From positions 11,156,281-11,220,280 of the forward strand of contig NC_088301.1 of the NCBI RefSeq assembly GCF_032854445.1: 64,000 nt of DNA. Reading direction: 5' to 3'. Source of the DNA: Liolophura sinensis (lineage: Eukaryota; Mollusca; Polyplacophora; Chitonida; Chitonidae). Positions within the stretch are counted from its first letter, which is position 1. Each line of letters opens with the position of its first letter. The position numbers and the translations under genes were made by a program. Shown one piece after another: positions 54,537 to 64,000 of the stretch. The notes beneath the pieces are model-generated. The model did not search any database and was not told the DNA's origin. It saw nothing but the letters and a program-made list of their open reading frames with translations.

Positions 54537-54784
54537 ACTCCACCCACTTGATGTACTATATGTTAACATAATGACGAAAGGCTAGAACACCTTTTAAAGT
54601 CATAAGCATGACAAAACTCAACCAGATCGGTTGTTTCTGATGAATCATGTGGATACCTGGTGACAATGATTAAGTGGTAGACCTACTTCATGTGGCCATA
54701 TAAGCAGTCTAACATTCGTTGAGACGGCAGGTGTACCGTCATGGGGAAAGCTTGTAACAACTTGCCAAAGGCCAGTGGTCTATG

Positions 54785-54880
54785 CCACACACTCCGATTA
54801 CCTCGGCTCATAAAACTGGCCCCCATTATATAAGTGAAAAATTCTTGAGTGTGACATTAATCAACAACTGAATAAATACA
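54785..54880 (+). mobile_element. SINE family 1, 3' fragment
   Basis: ATATAAGTGAAAAATTCTTG and a decayed tail. Confidence 0.65.
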
Positions 54881-55134
54881 GGAGTAAATCTAATCCTTCC
54901 GGTATCACAGTGTTGCATATTTAGCACATCATCAAGGTACACATGATGCATACGAACAAAGAGTGGGTAAAAAAATTGGCCATTATGGTAAACAACACTA
55001 TGTAGTCAATAATAAATCAACATAGCTTCACAGATATTGTGATTAATGCTGTGTCACGGCATACAAGAAGTTTTTAAGTTTATGATGCTCATGACTGGTT
55101 TTGAAAAATGTGAAGAGTCAGACAATGAAGCATT

Positions 55135-55295
55135 TTTCGCTTACGACAGCAGTGAAGTTTACAGGTTGAAGAAACAAGGCAACACCTGCAGACCTTCCTA
55201 CATAAGGCCGCCAGCATGAGCTGGACTTGAATTCACAGTGACCGCATTGATGAGAGGCTCCTGGGTCATTACGCTGCACTAGCGCGCTAACCAAC
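55135..55295 (-). mobile_element. SINE family 1, head-containing fragment
   Basis: ACTTACGACAGCAGT core scrap, then AGCATGAGCTGGACTTGAAT and the GCACTAGCGCGCTAACC head. Confidence 0.82.
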
Positions 55296-55537
55296 AAGAT
55301 TAAAGTCAAGTCTGGTGTTAAGTTTTACAACAGTTTTGAACAACTGGACCCTGGAGGAAACCACTGTCCTTTACGGGGTACAAACTGAATGATCCAATGC
55401 CACAGCCAAACTGCAGCAAGAGTTGGATTTAAACACATGGTATATGTAAAACTTAAAGGCCAGCAAACTTCTGTTGATAAAATCATTATTTCTCTTGGCC
55501 GGAGAAGGTACATGCACCCACAATATATGCAGGGGCA

Positions 55538-55790
55538 ATGGCCGAGGTGGTTAGCGTACCAGAATGAGGCAATAACCAAGGAACCATTCAACAATGCGGT
55601 AGCTGTGAGTTCTATACCAGCTCATGCTTGCTTCCTCTTCAGAGGCATGTGGGAAGGCCTTGGGCAACCTGCAAATGGTCGTGGGTTTCCCCGGGCTCTG
55701 CCCGGTTTCGTCTCAATATAATGCTGGCCGATGTTGTGAACGGGAAATATTCTATAGTACGGTGTAAAAAAACAATCAAATATATAAATA
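55538..55790 (+). mobile_element. SINE family 1, nearly full length
   Basis: Head GGCCGAGGTGGTTAGCGTAC through AAAACAATCAAATATATAAA, just downstream of the MAGOH 3' end. Confidence 0.88.
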
Positions 55791-55799
55791 AGTCAATAT

Positions 55800-56236
55800 A
55801 CATGTATGTAACATGAAGTACAGACTGTGTCCATTTTCCTTGTACACATTAATGAAACTTCACGTGAAGTCAAAATATGGTTATTACAGTTTTTATTCAT
55901 GATTCACAAATACACAGCTAAAAACAAAATGAATGTTCGTTAAAAGATCGTGAGTACCCCAAGAATGAACTTTTCTTGTTTATCCACGTTAATTATTCTG
56001 AACTTTTTTGTGCAGTTCAGAAAAAACACATGGAATGGCAATGCATGATGGATGGAGAAAAACAAAATGAAGAATAGCAGCAAATTGCATGTGTTGGAAA
56101 ATAACAGATATTGTACACAGTTATAACAGTGACTGTCATGATCTTAACCTACAGTAAGTGTCCTTAAGCAACAATGGAGATGTCCTTCCAATAAACACTA
56201 CTTCTTTTCACAAAATTATTGACGTGACCATAGTCT
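55800..56236 (-). other. MAGOH 3'UTR and flank
   Basis: Non-repetitive. Minus-strand AATAAA at 55897-55892 is the best polyadenylation signal; the true cleavage site is not visible from sequence alone. Confidence 0.5.
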
Positions 56237-61017
<4,781 letters not shown>

Positions 61018-61559
61018 GCTTTCTTTCCTTTCGTCGTCCAAACCCTTTAGACTTTTGCAGTTAGAACAGACGTATTCCGCGAGGTTCGGATTAAGAGAGT
61101 TATTCCCCTTGTTTCCTGTATCTTTAAAATTCTGTGTATGGTATGAAATTCACATTTAATGTGTCAAGTAATTGGACTAATTAAAAATCAAGTTAAATAT
61201 TTCACAAAACGTCTATACCCTTGGGTGAATGCCAACGAGTTTGCGGTTTTATGTGAAATTAGGTCAAAACATTACATTTGTTAGGGTAATTTGAATTTTG
61301 AAGGTTATTGGGGTTTGTGGCTAAAAACGGTCACAGACTGTTGAAATTATACGGCCACGAAATGCATAGAATTCATGGTTATTTTTGTGGATTTGTTTTT
61401 GAAAGTACATGTCATTTCTCAGTTAACCCAAGTAAATTCATGAAATAAACTGAATTTCAGTAAACAATATGTGTTCTATTGCAAAGCCAGTTTTCGTCAC
61501 CTAAAAGTCTCCAAAGCCTCAGCCCGAGGAAGGCAACAAAGCCTACGGATCGAAGAAAG
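61018..61559. promoter_or_regulatory. Head-to-head MAGOH/WDR83 intergenic interval
   Basis: 542 bp separate the two start codons, so both transcripts must start here and a bidirectional promoter is likely. I see no convincing TATA box. No transposon or minisatellite has invaded it, unlike almost every other non-coding stretch of this size in the window. Confidence 0.7.
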
Positions 61560-61641
61560 ATGACAGGAACGGCACTGCCTGAGAAAAGGGTCAATCTTAT
61601 TGACTGTAAACAAGGCGCTGTGCGAGCTGTTAGGTTTAATG
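61560..61641 (+). CDS. WDR83: WDR83 exon 1
   Basis: MTGTALPEKRVNLIDC through AVRAVRFN plus one base. Donor ATG|GTAAGT. A short upstream frame starts at ATG 61469 (11 codons) and may lie in the 5'UTR. Confidence 0.93.
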
Positions 61642-62671
61642 GTAAGTCAGACGGAATGAGATGGGGAGTGAAATATTTTCGTGGGATTGTTCTTTAAATT
61701 ATTAAATGTTTGCCGCAAGTGGGCAGAATTTTTTTTATTGTTTTACGAAAACAACGACCACATATTTACGCTAAACACAGGACATATATATGGGGTATAG
61801 GAAACTTTAGTGATCTGACAGCAGACCTCATTGTAGTAGGGCAAAAGAAGGCAGGACGTGATTAAACGGAGATGCGGGGAGCTTCAGCATGACTACCATG
61901 TGATGCGGGAAATATCCCACAGACCACTTAACTTTACTTGTCCCTAACTCAACTGAGTTAAGATTTTATTGCGCATTTGGCTTTAAATGTTTGATTTTTT
62001 GATTTACAGTGGATGGCAATTATTGTATAACATGTGGAAGTGACAAAAGCCTAAAGTTATGGAACCCACACCGCTCTCTTTTGATAAAGACATATGCAGG
62101 TCATGGTTATGAAGTTCTGGATGCTCAAGCATCATGTGACAACAGTCAGATCTGCTCGTGTGGCCTGGACAAAACAGTCATCCTGTATGATGTAGCCTCT
62201 GGAAAAGCCCTGAAGAAGTACCGAGGACACGTGGGTGGGTATACAAATTAGCTCTGGTGTTAGATCAGGGTGTATAATCATAGATTGGCAGTTTAATTTG
62301 CCTTGAACCCATGCAGCCAGGTTTTTGTAATGCATCAAATTTGCTTTTGGTTACATGAGTTGAAACATCTGCAAACAAGTAAATAGATCAATAAGTAAAT
62401 AAATCAAATGATTAGTATTGAGTAAACAAGTCACAGTTTTGTCACAGTGAAGAAAGTGACCATCTGTGCACCTGTCATAACTGTTTCAGGTATCAGCATG
62501 ACTAGCATCTTATATACTTACCTGAGGGCAAAAATGTGTGTCTCTTTTGTGTTGTTAGGTCAAGTGAACTGTGTCCGATTCAATGAGGAATCCACTTTGA
62601 TCCTGTCTGGTTCTGTGGATGGCAGTGTGAGGGTATGGGACATCAAGAGCAGGAAGATGGAACCAGTTCAG
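61560..62671 (+). CDS. WDR83: WDR83 (MORG1) WD-repeat protein, first three coding exons, partial
   Basis: Conserved seven-bladed WD40 protein. WDR83/MORG1 is known as a scaffold for ERK-pathway proteins, a PHD3 partner and a spliceosome-associated factor. The window has 140 codons covering the first three blades: GAVRAVRFNVDGNYCITCG, SDKSLKLWNP, GYEVLDAQASCDNSQIC, then VNCVRFNEESTLILSGS and VDGSVRVWDIKSRKMEPVQ. The ATG at 61560 (A at -3) matches the usual N-terminus just before LPEKRVNLIDC. No later exon was recognised up to 64000, so the gene continues beyond the edge or after a long intron. Confidence 0.95.
62010..62234 (+). CDS. WDR83: WDR83 exon 2
   Basis: VDGNYCITCGSDKSLKLWNP through KYRGHV. 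Acceptor GATTTACAG. The donor G|GTGGGT at 62235 is set by the phase of exon 3. Confidence 0.95.
62559..62671 (+). CDS. WDR83: WDR83 exon 3
   Basis: GQVNCVRFNEESTLILSG through MEPVQ. Acceptor GTTGTTAG, donor CAG|GTTTGT. Next exon not found in the window. Confidence 0.94.
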
Positions 62672-63317
62672 GTTTGTGTATAAGGACTTTGTTCATCCCA
62701 TGGAGAGACACATACAAATTTAAATCTATGCCTTGTTTCACGTGCCATAGTATTTCCCCCAAGAGATATTTCTGAATTGCTTGTTTCTTACAAAACCAGT
62801 TGTTTGCTTAAATTAGTAGCATGATAACTGTTTTCCTTGGGCTGTTGCTTGCTCAATAGTCTCCAGTACAAGAGAATACAGGCCATTGCCTCAGGAGGTG
62901 TCAAGCGATCGCTGGCCCATCCATACCTTTTATGTAAAGACCCAGAAACTCCAAATCGCGACAGACTTACCTTACCGTACCTTCTCAATAATTACAGACA
63001 CTCGCTAAGTGAGACACACTAAAAGTAAGCGGGTAGATCAAAGGAGTCGCCCACGGGGCACTAGCAGTGGGTGCTATAAGCATGCCAGCTGTAGTATATG
63101 CCTGACCAGGCCTACACGTACATGTATAATGCCAGTCTTTCCCAACAGCTTATATACGACAACTCACAATGTCCTTTTTTAATATACACACTTGTTTAAA
63201 AGGCAAAAAAAAAAAAGAAAAACCAAAAAAAAAACACGTTTTTCTGACTGTGTTCTACAAACTATGCTATCCAATATTTGAAGTGGTGGTTGTGTGGTCT
63301 TTATCAGTGTCGAGATC
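62672..63317. other. WDR83 intron 3, nothing recognised
   Basis: No next WD40 exon found. The sequence is unique-looking apart from A runs near 63210. Confidence 0.5.
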
Positions 63318-63452
63318 AGGCAGCAACCTGCGGATGGTTGCGGGTTTCCCCTGGGCTCTGCCCAGTTTCCTCCTATCATAATGCTGGCCGCGGTTGTATA
63401 AGTGAAATATTCTTGAGTACGGTATAAAACACCAATCAAATAAATAAATAAA
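63318..63452 (+). mobile_element. SINE family 1, 5'-truncated
   Basis: From GGCAGCAACCTGCGGATGG to AATCAAATAAATAAATAAAT. Confidence 0.9.
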
Positions 63453-63837
63453 TATTAGTGTCAAATCTATGGGTAGTTGATATGTAATGTGAATACTTTC
63501 TAATATTTTTAAATTGTCGTCTAGAGTCAAGTCATTTGAGCCAGTCAGTAATATAGATGAATTACTGAGTACAGGATACCCGCAGGATTGTCTTGAATCT
63601 ACCCACCTCTTGTCTTCCTCTCCACTTGTGTATGGAGCCTATATAAGAATGGAACATGGATGATTGTCATCCAAATCATTGAATTAACAATGCTGCCTAA
63701 CGTAAGTGCATAAAGCACCTGTGGCAGTAAAGCACGAGTGCCCGACTTGTAGGCAGACTTTCCATTTATTACTGACCACGTGACTGTTTTGGCAGGAGCA
63801 TGACTTGCATCTGACAGCTAGTCTCAGTGAGGAAGGA

Positions 63838-64000
63838 AGAGGAAGGTGTAACTTTCTCGTTTGGCGTTCAGCATGAAGGGGATAGTGCAACGACTGGTTG
63901 ACCTGTATCAGTATAATGGCTTGGGTGGGGCGGCTTACTTGCCTTCGGTAAGTCGTCTCAGTGAAGCAGCACTAGATAAAAGAGCGGTGGATATCCGTCC
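63838..64000 (+). mobile_element. SINE family 2, cut by the window edge
   Basis: GGCGTTCAGCATGAAGGGGA and CTAGATAAAAGAGCGGTGG match the complement of 40700-40870. Confidence 0.7.

Noticed and set aside
62837-63022. Possible fourth WDR83 exon
   Set aside because: None of the expected WD40 sequence after MEPVQ is present, and there is no convincing splice pair.

Overview
This is eukaryotic nuclear DNA, most likely from a mollusc or another lophotrochozoan. Genes are split by GT-AG introns, the sequence is AT-rich, and the intergenic and intronic DNA is full of a tRNA-headed SINE and many unrelated minisatellites. The phylum is inferred from protein resemblance and repeat style; the window contains no marker that fixes the species.

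Three genes are supported. (1) A CCDC17-type gene on the minus strand occupies 51880-7121 with 28 coding exons. Every junction joins in frame and the total is 3996 nt, or 1331 residues. It has an N-terminal C2HC zinc finger, a coiled-coil third, the C-terminal region shared with vertebrate CCDC17, and then about 740 further residues that look like repeated beta-rich modules. (2) MAGOH, a core exon junction complex subunit, lies on the minus strand at 61017-56237 with 5 coding exons and 148 residues. (3) The first three coding exons of WDR83 (MORG1) lie on the plus strand from 61560; the rest runs past the right edge. MAGOH and WDR83 are head to head with 542 bp between their start codons, and both encode spliceosome-associated proteins.

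Layout: 1-2050 is a 47-bp satellite (94-bp dimer) with a SINE inside it; 2050-7120 is intergenic and repeat-rich, with a 27-bp palindromic array at 5103-6277; 7121-51880 is the CCDC17-type gene; 51960-56236 is intergenic; 56237-61017 is MAGOH; 61018-61559 is a shared promoter interval; 61560-64000 is partial WDR83. Mobile DNA includes one decayed Ty3/gypsy element at 10112-13735 (LTRs, primer-binding site and polypurine tract visible, coding region deleted and broken), two copies of a 1.5-kb terminal-inverted-repeat element in introns of neighbouring genes, a small MITE, and two SINE families.

The most unusual feature is the link between minisatellites and splice sites in the CCDC17-type gene. 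Two arrays are built from copies of an exon's own 5' splice site (exon 5 near 44.2 kb, exon 22 near 17.2 kb). A third, with a 51-bp unit, lies directly against the acceptor of exon 16. Several long open frames in the window are only by-products of arrays whose period is a multiple of three.
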